NCBI GenBank assembly: GCA_045589495.1
Contig: JAZNPF010000005.1
Coordinates: 1-28,650 of the forward strand
Origin: SIG455 sp045589495
GTDB lineage: Bacteria; Bacillota; Clostridia; UMGS1810
Direction: 5' to 3'
Length of the DNA: 28,650 nt
Shown: positions 1 to 8,637 of the stretch, piece after piece
Layout of the letters: the number at the start of each line of letters is the position of its first letter
Position numbering within the stretch: position 1 is the stretch's first letter
The notes under the pieces: generated by a model
Databases searched by the model: none
The model's input: only the letters and a program-made list of their open reading frames with translations
Told to the model about the DNA's origin: nothing
Program-made: the position numbers and the translations under genes

Positions 1-1967
1 TGAAGACCTGTGATGATGTTCTTGATGTCCTCAACGGTCTTACCCTGAGCTTCTGCAAGAGCTGCAATGTCAGCTTCTTCAGTGGGAACGAACTCGTGGA
101 GAGGAGGATCAAGGAAACGGATTGTAACGGGGTTGCCTTCAAGAGCTTCGTAGAGAGCTTCGAAGTCGCCCTGCTGCATGGGAAGGATCTTAGCAAGAGC
201 AGCTTCTCTTTCTTCAACTGTATCGGAGCAGATCATTTCACGGAATGCTGCGATTCTGTCTGCTTCAAAGAACATATGCTCTGTACGGCAAAGACCGATA
301 CCTTCTGCACCGAGTTCAACTGCCTTCTTAGCGTCAGCAGGTGTATCTGCGTTTGTTCTTACTTTGAGTGTTCTGAATTCGTCAGCCCAAGCCAGGACTC
401 TGCCGAATTCGCCAGCACTTTGAGCAGGAAGTGTTGGGATAATACCGTCATAGTTATTACCTGTAGAACCATCTATTGAAATATAGTCACCCTCAACGTA
501 TGTTTTGCCTGCGAGTGTGAACTTTTTGTTTTCTTCATCCATATTGATATCGCCGCAACCAGATACACAGCATGTACCCATACCACGAGCAACAACCGCT
601 GCGTGAGATGTCATACCGCCACGTACTGTAAGGATACCCTGAGATGCTTTCATACCTGTGATATCTTCAGGAGATGTTTCAAGACGTACAAGAACTACTT
701 TTTCGCCTTTTGCATTCCATGTTTCAGCATCTTCAGCAGTAAATACTATTTTACCGCAAGCAGCACCAGGAGATGCACCAAGACCTCTTCCAACAGGTGT
801 AGCAGTTTTCAATACTTTAGCATCGAACTGGGGATGGAGAAGTGTATCAAGGTTTCTGGGATCGATCATAGCAACAGCCTGTTTCTTATCGATCATACCC
901 TCGTCAACTAAATCACAAGCGATTTTGAGCGCTGCTTTAGCAGTTCTCTTACCATTTCTTGTCTGGAGCATAAACAGTTTATTATTTTCGATTGTAAACC
1001 CCATATCCTGCATATCTCTGTAGTGAGCTTCAAGGATTTTGCAAACTTTATTGAACTCTTCAAATGCAGCGGGGAATTTATCAGCCATTTCTTTAATTGG
1101 CATAGGTGTACGAACGCCGGCAACAACGTCTTCACCCTGAGCATTTACAAGGAACTCACCCATAAGTCCGGGTTCGCCTGTAGCGGGGTCACGTGTGAAA
1201 GCAACACCTGTACCGCAGTCATCACCCATATTACCGAATGCCATCATCTGTACGTTAACAGCGGTACCCCAAGAATAAGGGATATCGTTATCACGACGGT
1301 ATACGTTTGCTCTGGGGTTGTCCCATGAACGGAATACTGCTTCTACAGCACCCATCAACTGTTCTTTAGGATCAGCCGGGAAGTCTTTACCGATTTTTGC
1401 TTTATATTCTGCTTTGAACTGTGAAGCAAGAACTTTAAGGTCTTCAGCAGTAAGTTCGATATCCTGTGTAACACCTTTTTCTTCTTTCATTTCGTCGATA
1501 AGTTCTTCAAAGTATTTCTTACCAACTTCCATAACAACGTCAGAGTACATCTGGATAAATCTTCTATAGCAGTCCCAAGCCCATCTTGCATTGCCTGATT
1601 TAGCGGCCATAGCCTCTACAACGTCTTCATTAAGACCAAGGTTGAGGATTGTATCCATCATACCGGGCATTGATGCTCTTGCACCTGAACGAACAGATAC
1701 TAAAAGCGGATTCTCTTTATCACCGAATTTTTTGCCGCATACTTCTTCCATCTTAACGATGTATTCCATAATTTCAGCCTGAATATCATCGTTAATTTTG
1801 CGGCCATCCTCATAGTACTGTGTACATGCTTCAGTAGAAATTGTGAAGCCCTGAGGAACGGGAAGACCGATCTTGGTCATTTCAGCAAGGTTAGCACCTT
1901 TACCGCCCAAAAGGTTTCTCATGCTGGCGTCGCCTTCTGAGAAAAGATAAACATACTTATGTGCCAT
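1..1967 (-). CDS. ppdK: Pyruvate, phosphate dikinase (3' end cut by window edge)
   Basis: Interconverts pyruvate + ATP + Pi and PEP + AMP + PPi in the cytoplasm. 655 complete codons are visible, against about 875 residues usual for the family, so roughly the last 220 residues (most of the C-terminal PEP/pyruvate-binding barrel) lie outside the window. The N-terminus reads MAHKYVYLFSEGDASMRNLLGGKGANL, cut here to its hallmark GGKGANL nucleotide-binding start. The swivelling phosphohistidine domain is present with GGMTSHAAVVARG around codons 450-460, whose His is the phosphorylated residue. The start ATG (1967-1965) follows an AGGAGG Shine-Dalgarno. It is the gene after recO; a hairpin behind recO suggests a separate transcript. 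Identity is very secure; the direction of flux is not shown by sequence. Confidence 0.97.
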   Translation of the reverse strand, partial: MAHKYVYLFSEGDASMRNLLGGKGANLAEMTKIGLPVPQGFTISTEACTQYYEDGRKINDDIQAEIMEYIVKMEEVCGKKFGDKENPLLVSVRSGARASMPGMMDTILNLGLNEDVVEAMAAKSGNARWAWDCYRRFIQMYSDVVMEVGKKYFEELIDEMKEEKGVTQDIELTAEDLKVLASQFKAEYKAKIGKDFPADPKEQLMGAVEAVFRSWDNPRANVYRRDNDIPYSWGTAVNVQMMAFGNMGDDCGTGVAFTRDPATGEPGLMGEFLVNAQGEDVVAGVRTPMPIKEMADKFPAAFEEFNKVCKILEAHYRDMQDMGFTIENNKLFMLQTRNGKRTAKAALKIACDLVDEGMIDKKQAVAMIDPRNLDTLLHPQFDAKVLKTATPVGRGLGASPGAACGKIVFTAEDAETWNAKGEKVVLVRLETSPEDITGMKASQGILTVRGGMTSHAAVVARGMGTCCVSGCGDINMDEENKKFTLAGKTYVEGDYISIDGSTGNNYDGIIPTLPAQSAGEFGRVLAWADEFRTLKVRTNADTPADAKKAVELGAEGIGLCRTEHMFFEADRIAAFREMICSDTVEEREAALAKILPMQQGDFEALYEALEGNPVTIRFLDPPLHEFVPTEEADIAALAEAQGKTVEDIKNIITGL

Positions 1968-2090
1968 TTAAAAACTACCTCCTAAAATAGTTATAATGAA
2001 CTCAAAATTGTAATTTATTACCCAACTATTTTACAACAAAATCCAAAAAAAATCCACCCTTTTTTAATATTTTGTGTATTTTCAATTGAA

Positions 2091-2114
2091 AATACGCCTA
2101 TAGCAAGGCGTATT
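2091..2114 (-). terminator. Probable terminator behind recO
   Basis: An 8-bp perfect stem AATACGCC/GGCGTATT with an 8-nt loop starts four bases after the recO stop codon. On the minus strand it is followed by only a short T tract (ATTTTC), so it may be leaky and allow some read-through into ppdK. Confidence 0.55.
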
Positions 2115-2117
2115 TGG

Positions 2118-2930
2118 CTAATTTTCACTATCATTTTGATAATTTCCGGAAATAATCTTATGTAAGAATCCGAGCGATTTATAAAAAGTATCTGTCTGTG
2201 CAACAAGATAACGTTCAGCAATTGCACAAATTCTGTTTAAAAATTCCTCTGAAATACTGAAAGAAAATACGCTTCGGTAATCGCAATCTGCGATATAACT
2301 GATTATTTTGATGTCCATCTCATTTATGCCTGTGGGAAGATGCTCTCTGCCCTCATATCTGCCTATGCAATCGGAACATACTACACCGCCGTCGTAATGC
2401 GAAAACCAATCAAGCTTTTTATCTTTTCCACAACATACACATCTTGTAAGTTCAGGCATAACACCCATTACGCACGCAGTTTTAATTTCAAATACGGCTT
2501 TCAATTTTTTTAAAAATGGCAAAACATCACCGTCTTGGGCATTACGCTCTGCTTTTTCCGTTAAATAAAGGGTGTTGAGCACAAATTTAAAATAATCTTC
2601 ATCGCCGATTATTTCCTGTGCAATGTCAACTACTATATCCATATAATACGCAACAAACGACACCTTTACAACATCATTGCGCAAATCAAAAAAATTATTG
2701 GAAATCTGCGCAGATGAAACCATATACAGACCGCTGTATTTACTGCTCAAGCACACATTCGAAAAACAAAATGGCTGAAGTGCAGCAAAGTCCTTATGCT
2801 TATGACTTCGTACCCCCTTTGCAACTGCAGTGATTCTGCCGTGCTCAGGTGAAAAGAATGTTATAAGTTTGTCATTATCATTCATATTACATGTTTTTAG
2901 CACCAATGCCGGTGTCTGTATTGTGTTCAT
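2118..2930 (-). CDS. recO: DNA repair protein RecO
   Basis: Recombination mediator of the RecFOR pathway that helps load RecA on single-stranded DNA. 270 residues, normal length. An N-terminal OB-fold region (about 1-80, with KGVRSHKHK typical of the family's KG-R-x-x-S/K-x loop) is followed by a helical C-terminal part with a zinc knuckle: C164-x2-C167 and C185-x2-C188. The gene is preceded by era and the small yqzL, the same order as in Bacillus. Its ATG lies inside the yqzL reading frame (44-nt overlap), so the two are probably translationally coupled. Confidence 0.95.
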   Translation of the reverse strand: MNTIQTPALVLKTCNMNDNDKLITFFSPEHGRITAVAKGVRSHKHKDFAALQPFCFSNVCLSSKYSGLYMVSSAQISNNFFDLRNDVVKVSFVAYYMDIVVDIAQEIIGDEDYFKFVLNTLYLTEKAERNAQDGDVLPFLKKLKAVFEIKTACVMGVMPELTRCVCCGKDKKLDWFSHYDGGVVCSDCIGRYEGREHLPTGINEMDIKIISYIADCDYRSVFSFSISEEFLNRICAIAERYLVAQTDTFYKSLGFLHKIISGNYQNDSEN

Positions 2931-3045
2931 CGGTATCTTTCTCCACGCGCAAATTATTGTATTCCTTATACAGCAGATAACTCTCTATATTACCCGTATT
3001 TTCAAAAAAATCCCAGGCAAATTCATTATCCAATATATCCCACAC
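2887..3045 (-). CDS. yqzL: YqzL-family small protein
   Basis: A 52-residue reading frame that starts at GTG (3045-3043) behind a GGGGG Shine-Dalgarno with 8-nt spacing and ends at TAA 2887-2889. The translated core contains FAWDFFENTGNIESYLLYKE, which matches the pattern of YqzL proteins (x-W-x-F-F-x-T-G-x-I/V-x-x-Y-L-L-Y-K). It sits between era and recO, exactly where yqzL lies in Bacillus. The C-terminal 14 codons overlap the start of recO in another frame. The function of the family is not known. An upstream in-frame TAG limits the start, and no ATG is available. Family call is by motif plus position, which agree well. Confidence 0.85.
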   Translation of the reverse strand: MWDILDNEFAWDFFENTGNIESYLLYKEYNNLRVEKDTDEHNTDTGIGAKNM

Positions 3046-3126
3046 ACAAATCGCCCCCGTAAGTGAATTCTATATATGTATTATTTGTCTTGTGGAATTT
3101 TATATACTGTTATGTTTTGGCGAAAA

Positions 3127-4017
3127 TTATAAATCGTTCATACCGAACTCTTTCATCATCTGTTCTGAATTACGCCAGTCAGGTTTAACCTTTACCCAGA
3201 GTTCAAGAAAAACTTTTCGGTCAAGCATTTTCTCGCAATCTACCCTTGCCTGCGAGCCAATGGCTTTGAGTTTTGAGCCTTTACTTCCTATTATGATACG
3301 TTTATGAGATTCTTTTTCGCAATATATTGTTGCAGAAATTTCGCAGACTTTATCGCCTTTCTCTTTCATTTTAACAATCTCAACTGCTATACCATGAGGA
3401 ATTTCCTGATTTAAAAGTCTTAATGCTTTTTCACGGATAAGTTCTGCAACAATCTGTTTTTCACTCTGATCGGTAACCATATCATCAGGATAATACATCG
3501 GACCTTCGGGAAGATATTTTTTTATAATGCTTTTTAAATCTTCTACGCCGTCGCCAGTCGATGCACTTACAGGTATAATATCTTCAAACTTATGAAGTTC
3601 ATTATATTTTTCTATAACCGGAAGCAGATTAAGTCTTTCCGTAGTGTCCAGTTTATTTATAACCAGAACTGTAGGAATATCCCCTATTTTTTCTAAAATT
3701 GCGCTCTCTGCAGACGAAATATTTTCATCAGGTTCTGTAACAAGCAAAAGCAAATCAACGTCTGCAATGGTTTCGTCAACAGATTTAATCATACTCTCGC
3801 CAAGTTTTGTCTTAGGTTTATGAAAACCGGGGGTATCCACAAAAATCATCTGTGCTTCATCATCTGTATTGATTGCAAGCACTTTATTTCTTGTAGTCTG
3901 CGGTTTTGCAGATATAATAGCAATTTTCTGACCGGCAAGTTTATTAAGCAACGTAGACTTACCTACATTAGGAACGCCGATTATACCTATGTATCCTGAT
4001 TTAAATGTATTATTCAT
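3127..4017 (-). CDS. era: GTPase Era
   Basis: Essential GTPase that binds 16S rRNA and assists 30S subunit maturation. 296 residues, normal. G1 GVPNVGKS (14-21), G2 around TTR 41-43, G3 DTPG (61-64), G4 NKLD (121-124), G5 SAS (151-153), then a C-terminal KH domain (about 200-285) with the conserved GSKGSKLKAIG loop and the family ending around KVKPDWR. It follows dgkA by 10 nt and is part of the yqfC-to-recO operon, next to ybeY, another 16S maturation factor. Confidence 0.98.
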   Translation of the reverse strand: MNNTFKSGYIGIIGVPNVGKSTLLNKLAGQKIAIISAKPQTTRNKVLAINTDDEAQMIFVDTPGFHKPKTKLGESMIKSVDETIADVDLLLLVTEPDENISSAESAILEKIGDIPTVLVINKLDTTERLNLLPVIEKYNELHKFEDIIPVSASTGDGVEDLKSIIKKYLPEGPMYYPDDMVTDQSEKQIVAELIREKALRLLNQEIPHGIAVEIVKMKEKGDKVCEISATIYCEKESHKRIIIGSKGSKLKAIGSQARVDCEKMLDRKVFLELWVKVKPDWRNSEQMMKEFGMNDL

Positions 4018-4027
4018 TATTTTCTCC

Positions 4028-4489
4028 TTATCGGTTGTATTTTTTAAACGGTGTGCCTATCACAAAGCATACAGCCGCCACAACATATAATGCAAGAACA
4101 ATCAATAGATACGGTCTTTGAACAAAAAATTCAATAACAGACAAAATTTTTGCAACATCCCAGAACAGCATTATTGCAATAATAACCGACATGATCGCTG
4201 AAAGCATAACTGCGCCCGCAGCAACATCTTTAGAAATCTTTGCATATATATTATATTCGCCGCCATGCATATCTATGGCACTTTCTATTGCAGTATTTAT
4301 CATTTCGCAAATAAGAACAAAAAGTATGGCAAACCATAACCACATCATTTCTGATTTATCAAAATTATAAAAAAGGCTTGTTATCAGTACCGACACCGCT
4401 GCAACAACATGAAACCTGAAATTGCGCTGTGTCGTTATACAGTGACATATCCCCTGCAATGCATACAAAAAACTTTTTAAAATTTTCAT
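4028..4489 (-). CDS. dgkA: Diacylglycerol/undecaprenol kinase, C-terminally extended
   Basis: Small integral-membrane lipid kinase of the DgkA family; in Gram-positive bacteria the usual substrate is undecaprenol. Family residues are seen in the segment with E62, N65 and E69 (CEMINTAIESAIDM) and KDVAAGAV (87-94). The protein is 153 residues, against about 120 usual. The family core ends near residue 112, and the surplus forms an extra hydrophobic helix (about 126-145) ending in a basic tail. Lies between ybeY and era, its usual place. The Shine-Dalgarno (AGGA) is weak. Substrate is inferred from taxonomy, not from sequence. Confidence 0.9.
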   Translation of the reverse strand: MKILKSFLYALQGICHCITTQRNFRFHVVAAVSVLITSLFYNFDKSEMMWLWFAILFVLICEMINTAIESAIDMHGGEYNIYAKISKDVAAGAVMLSAIMSVIIAIMLFWDVAKILSVIEFFVQRPYLLIVLALYVVAAVCFVIGTPFKKYNR

Positions 4490-4500
4490 ATAAGCACGTC

Positions 4501-4986
4501 CTATCTTGTAAGGCCAATCTTTTCAAGTATTGCTTCTTCTTTTTCGCGCATAACGGTACGTTCGTCCTCGTTTTCGTGGTCATATCCCAACAAATGAAGA
4601 ACAGAATGACAAACTAAAAATCCCACTTCACGCTCATAAGAATGTCCGTATTCCTTTGCCTGATCAGATGCACGTTCAAGTGATAATACAATATCACCAA
4701 GCACAACAGTACCAAGATAAGAATCACCTACACTCTCTATAACTTTCCCTCCCTCAAAATTAAGCATGGGAAAAGAAAGCACATCGGTAGGTGAATCAAT
4801 CTGCCTGAAATCATTATTTATTTCTTTAATCTGATTATTATCTACGAACAGAACGCTTATTTCTGTTTTTCTGTTAAACTCCTCATACTCCAATGCAGTA
4901 TCGGCAACTGTCTGCACCAAATTCTGCAATACATCGTCGACAGTATGCTTGTCCTGTGTGTTTTCAAAAAAAATATCTGCTTTCAT
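4501..4986 (-). CDS. ybeY: Endoribonuclease / rRNA maturation factor YbeY
   Basis: Metal-dependent RNase that takes part in 16S rRNA 3'-end maturation and ribosome quality control. 161 residues, normal. The zinc-binding motif H-x3-H-x5-H is intact at H127, H131, H137 (HSVLHLLGYDH), and the family motif TDVLSFP is at 67-73. Its ATG lies two bases after the phoH stop codon, so the two are surely co-transcribed. In many relatives pgpH sits between these two genes; here there is no room for it. Confidence 0.97.
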   Translation of the reverse strand: MKADIFFENTQDKHTVDDVLQNLVQTVADTALEYEEFNRKTEISVLFVDNNQIKEINNDFRQIDSPTDVLSFPMLNFEGGKVIESVGDSYLGTVVLGDIVLSLERASDQAKEYGHSYEREVGFLVCHSVLHLLGYDHENEDERTVMREKEEAILEKIGLTR

Positions 4987-4988
4987 AA

Positions 4989-5975
4989 TCAGTTCCTCTT
5001 TTCTGTTCTGCGCTCACTTTTTTCACGTCGTTTGGCATCACGTTTTTCGTACGCCTTGATAATTGCCTGAACAAGTCTGTGACGTACAACGTCACGTTCC
5101 GTAAGATAACAGAACGCAATATCTTCAATGTTTTTCAAAACATTTGTTACATCTTTAAGCCCTGAAAATTTGCCATCGGGCAAATCTACCTGCGTAATAT
5201 CACCCGTTACAATCGCTTTTGAATTAAATCCGATACGTGTTAAAAACATTTTCATCTGTTCAGGAGTAGTGTTCTGAGCCTCGTCAAGAATTATGAAACT
5301 GTCATCAAGCGTTCTTCCGCGCATATACGCAAGAGGAGCAATTTCTATACTTCCTCTTTCAACAAGTCTGTGATATGCTTCCATACCAAAGAAGTCATAT
5401 AAAGCATCGTAAAGCGGTCTTAAATAAGGATCAACCTTTGTCTGCAAATCACCCGGTAAAAAACCAAGTTTCTCTCCTGCTTCAACAGCAGGTCTTGTTA
5501 AAATTATTCTGTTTACTTCCTTATTCTTAAACGCTTTAACCGCCATAGCAACTGCAAGGTACGTTTTACCCGTACCTGCAGGTCCTATGCCGAAAGTAAT
5601 AGTATTCTTTTTTATAGCATCAATATAATTTTTCTGACCAAGCGTTTTGCTTTTGATAGGTTTTCCAGACGCAGTTATTGCAACACAGTCACATCCGTAA
5701 AGTTCAGAGTCGTCTATCCCCTCTTTTGCCATAGATATTGCATACAAAATATTCTGGTCAGTAAGTGATTCACCTTTATCAAGCAGAACACGCAAACTGG
5801 AAAACACCGTTGCCGCCATTGCAACATTATGCTCATCTCCGCTGATTTTTACAACAGATTCACGATTAACAATATTCACGTTAAGTTCACGGCAGATGAT
5901 ATTTATATTTTTATCCAACTGCCCAAAAATTTCGCCAACCTGTTCCACAGTATCAAATTCAATGCTTTTTTCCAA
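4989..5975 (-). CDS. phoH: PhoH-like ATPase
   Basis: PhoH-family P-loop ATPase, proposed to act in RNA metabolism with YbeY. 328 residues, normal. An N-terminal KH-like region (about 1-110) is followed by the ATPase domain with Walker A GPAGTGKT (131-138) and Walker B in FIILDEAQNT; GDITQVDLP further on is the family's sensor-like motif. The charged, Arg/Lys-rich tail is usual. Lies 18 nt after yqfD. The exact biochemical role of the family is still unsettled. Confidence 0.95.
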   Translation of the reverse strand: MEKSIEFDTVEQVGEIFGQLDKNINIICRELNVNIVNRESVVKISGDEHNVAMAATVFSSLRVLLDKGESLTDQNILYAISMAKEGIDDSELYGCDCVAITASGKPIKSKTLGQKNYIDAIKKNTITFGIGPAGTGKTYLAVAMAVKAFKNKEVNRIILTRPAVEAGEKLGFLPGDLQTKVDPYLRPLYDALYDFFGMEAYHRLVERGSIEIAPLAYMRGRTLDDSFIILDEAQNTTPEQMKMFLTRIGFNSKAIVTGDITQVDLPDGKFSGLKDVTNVLKNIEDIAFCYLTERDVVRHRLVQAIIKAYEKRDAKRREKSERRTEKRN

Positions 5976-5993
5976 AGTATAACCTCCAAAACG

Positions 5994-7187
5994 TTATTGT
6001 ATTTCAATAGGCACCTGTGCCCCTATTTCTTCTATACATTCATAATTCAACTTTATGTTCACAGCGTCTTCAGAAACCTCAGCAACCTCATGAGTTTTAT
6101 TAACCACAATTGCCCCTGCCGACAATTGGGAATCCAACTGACCGGAAAGTATGGTACATCCATTTTCAGTTGCCTGTTCAACAGTCAATTGTTCCTCACT
6201 TCTTAAAAGTTCATTGTATGTCCTTTGCTCAAAAGACACGGGAAAAACAAAATTTCTGCCTATGGAAAGATAGTGAGTTTCTGTATTTTCTTCACTATAT
6301 TCAAATGGCAAATTTTCTTTCATATATAATTTTACACGAAAACCAAAAAAATTGATAGTGTTTTTTGAAATTTTTTTGCCTGTTTTTGAAAAATTTACTT
6401 TTACAAGAGGAAAATCTGCAGATTTACTGTGCCATGTGCGTGCTTTTACGCTGCCCGACGAGTGCAGATAGTGAATTCCTCCGTATTTTGTATTTGATAT
6501 TCCGCCGATTAACAAATCACCTTTTTTAACAACATCTCCTACTGATACCATTTTTTCACCGTATGTTGCCTCTACAGATGTTATAAGACCGTCTTTGTCG
6601 GCTACTATATTGCACGGATGCTTTCTGTCAACAATTGACGGGACAGGTACTTTTTCCTTGACCTGAACTATTGCACGTGTTCCTTTTATATCCACCCATA
6701 TCCACGAAAGTTCTTCCACATCCATCATCATTTTATTCTGAAGTGCTGAAATATCATTTCCGTAACGCAGATTTCCGATTTTGAATCCGTTATTTTCAAG
6801 AGCAGTTATTATAATTTCATCAGACACTTTTTCGTTACCGTCAACCTCTATCACCCATACGAATGATGTTATAAACATAAATGCCATTATAGCCGCTGTT
6901 CCGGCAATCAGAAACACTTTCCGTTTTTTATGTTTGTTTAAAACGAATGGCAATCCGTGACGGGAAATTATTTTAACCTTTGTTTTGGTTTTAAATGCAA
7001 CCGACGGCATTTGCTTAAACCCGTCAATGCTCATATTAACGTGCAAAAGTTCGCTTCCTCTGTTTTTTATATTCCACACATATATATTTCTGTTCATACA
7101 TACATTTAAAAAACGTTCCACAAATCTTCCCGTTACACTGACACGGACAAACCCTTTTATATATGTAAATATTTTAATTAAAAACAA
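5994..7187 (-). CDS. yqfD: Sporulation protein YqfD
   Basis: Mother-cell sporulation membrane protein, homologous to Bacillus YqfD. 397 residues. A cytoplasmic N-terminal part of about 90 residues ends in a basic stretch (NKHKKRK) and is followed by one transmembrane helix (about 93-113); the long remainder, with FKIGNLRYG and EVPxP-type segments, is predicted outside or in the intermembrane space. Its start overlaps the end of yqfC by 10 nt, which points to translational coupling. Transcription probably begins at the sigma-E-like site upstream of yqfC. Confidence 0.92.
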   Translation of the reverse strand: MFLIKIFTYIKGFVRVSVTGRFVERFLNVCMNRNIYVWNIKNRGSELLHVNMSIDGFKQMPSVAFKTKTKVKIISRHGLPFVLNKHKKRKVFLIAGTAAIMAFMFITSFVWVIEVDGNEKVSDEIIITALENNGFKIGNLRYGNDISALQNKMMMDVEELSWIWVDIKGTRAIVQVKEKVPVPSIVDRKHPCNIVADKDGLITSVEATYGEKMVSVGDVVKKGDLLIGGISNTKYGGIHYLHSSGSVKARTWHSKSADFPLVKVNFSKTGKKISKNTINFFGFRVKLYMKENLPFEYSEENTETHYLSIGRNFVFPVSFEQRTYNELLRSEEQLTVEQATENGCTILSGQLDSQLSAGAIVVNKTHEVAEVSEDAVNIKLNYECIEEIGAQVPIEIQ

Positions 7188-7447
7188 AAACTCACCGTCC
7201 CGATAACTCCCTCTATTATTACTTCTTCACCGGTCATTGACTTTATTTCCATTTCCTCACCGTCAAGCGAAATAATATATCTTCCGGCATTTATTTTTAT
7301 ATTATGGCTGCTGTATTCACTTATGCCCTTAAAATTTTCAATGTAAACTTTCGTATTGGAATCAAATACAATTCTGGGCACATCCATAACTATCTCCTGC
7401 GGTATGGACAAAACAGAAGATATTTTCTCTTTAATTTTCTTTGCCAT
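7178..7447 (-). CDS. yqfC: Sporulation protein YqfC
   Basis: Short (89-residue) YabP/YqfC-family protein. The family core is seen in PRIVFDSNTKVYIENFKG and the later ISLDGEEMEIKSMTGEEVIIEG, which are predicted beta-strands. First gene of the minus-strand cluster that runs to recO. In Bacillus this gene is under sigma-E, and the spacer upstream carries a fitting sigma-E-like promoter. Molecular function unknown. Confidence 0.92.
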   Translation of the reverse strand: MAKKIKEKISSVLSIPQEIVMDVPRIVFDSNTKVYIENFKGISEYSSHNIKINAGRYIISLDGEEMEIKSMTGEEVIIEGVIGTVSFCF

Positions 7448-7482
7448 AACACCTCTCCTGTCAACATTTGCGTCTTTATATA

Positions 7483-7512
7483 AAATTATGATTAAACCCG
7501 CTTTGTTATGAA
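7483..7512 (-). promoter_or_regulatory. Sigma-E-like promoter of yqfC operon
   Basis: On the minus strand a TTCATAAC element (7512-7505) is followed after 14 nt by CATAATTT (7490-7483). This resembles the sporulation sigma-E pattern (GTCATATT, 14-15 nt, CATACAAT), with the conserved ATA and CATA cores kept. The start point would lie near 7476, about 30 nt before the yqfC ATG. Supported by the known sigma-E control of yqfCD in Bacillus; not proven here. Confidence 0.5.
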
Positions 7513-7542
7513 TAAACCTAATAATAAAAGGAGTGTAAATAT

Positions 7543-8637
7543 ATGAATATCTTTAAATCTTTTGCCGCAGGCATAATGCTGATTCTACTAATTATATTTC
7601 CTGATACGGTTATTTCATCAGCAATAGATTCTCTATCTGCCTGTATAAACATATTATTCCCCTCTTTGTTCCCGTTTTTTGTATTGTCTAAAATATTTAT
7701 AAAAAGCGGCGGTGCATATATATTGGGGAAATTTTTCAACAGTATAATGTATCCCCTTTTCAGAATAAACGGAAACGGGGCTTCTGCATTTGTGCTGGGG
7801 ATTTTATGCGGATATCCGGTAGGAGCAAAAACTGCATCGGATTTATATAATCAGTCCTATATAACAAAAAAAGAAGCAGAAAATCTTATCTGCTTTTGCA
7901 ACAATTCTGGTCCGCTTTTCATAATTGGTGCCGTGGGTGTAAGTATGCTTTCATCGAAATCAGCCGGTATTTTTTTATATGCCGTACATATATTATCTGC
8001 AATAACGTCAGGGTTTATATTAAAATTCTCTCTGCCTGAAACAAAAAAATTACATTCAGCCCATATTCCAAAAACCGAGCAAAATATATTTACGTCTTCC
8101 GTTGAAGAAAGTATGATGACAATTATCAATGTTTTTGCTTATGTTATTTTTTTCGGAATAGCAATGGATATATGCGAAATCACAAACATATTTTATCCAT
8201 TTAGTTCTTTGATATCATCATTCAATATCGCCACCGGCACAACTAATTCTGTTTTATCTTCAGTTTTTGAAATGACAACCGGTATTAAAAAACTGAATGA
8301 AACTAATGCTTCATTCAGTTTAAAATTGATTCTTATATCTTTTATGCTTGGATGGTCAGGTTTTTCCATACATTTTCAAACAAAAAGTGTTCTGAAAAAT
8401 TTTGATTTTCCATTTAAAAAATACATTTTCGCAAAACTTATGCACGGAATTATTGCCGTGATATACGCTGTTATAGGCTGCGCGTTTGTTCCGTTTGAAA
8501 AATCTGTGTTTATAAACACATCAACTGTATTAACACCTGTTTTTAATCCGCATCCGAGTCTGTTTATTATTGCCGCAGCAATTGCAATTATTTATATCAC
8601 CGTACAGCGCCGTTTAAAATATAATACGCGATATTAA
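7543..8637 (+). CDS. ylbJ: Sporulation integral membrane protein YlbJ
   Basis: Polytopic membrane protein of 364 residues with about eight hydrophobic segments, matching YlbJ, a sigma-E-dependent protein needed for spore cortex formation in Bacillus. Family features are the first segment followed by the PSLFPFFVLS stretch, LCGYPVGAKT, and FCNNSGPLFIIG, typical of the nucleoside-recognition (gate) fold. Start ATG follows AAAAGGAG with 9-nt spacing. It is divergent from yqfC, so two sporulation units share this spacer. It ends convergently inside the tspO gene (41-nt overlap). Transported substrate unknown. Confidence 0.9.
   Translation: MNIFKSFAAGIMLILLIIFPDTVISSAIDSLSACINILFPSLFPFFVLSKIFIKSGGAYILGKFFNSIMYPLFRINGNGASAFVLGILCGYPVGAKTASDLYNQSYITKKEAENLICFCNNSGPLFIIGAVGVSMLSSKSAGIFLYAVHILSAITSGFILKFSLPETKKLHSAHIPKTEQNIFTSSVEESMMTIINVFAYVIFFGIAMDICEITNIFYPFSSLISSFNIATGTTNSVLSSVFEMTTGIKKLNETNASFSLKLILISFMLGWSGFSIHFQTKSVLKNFDFPFKKYIFAKLMHGIIAVIYAVIGCAFVPFEKSVFINTSTVLTPVFNPHPSLFIIAAAIAIIYITVQRRLKYNTRY

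Noticed and set aside
96..1782. Several plus-strand frames of 60-127 codons within ppdK
   Set aside because: All are shadows of the well-conserved minus-strand ppdK frame.
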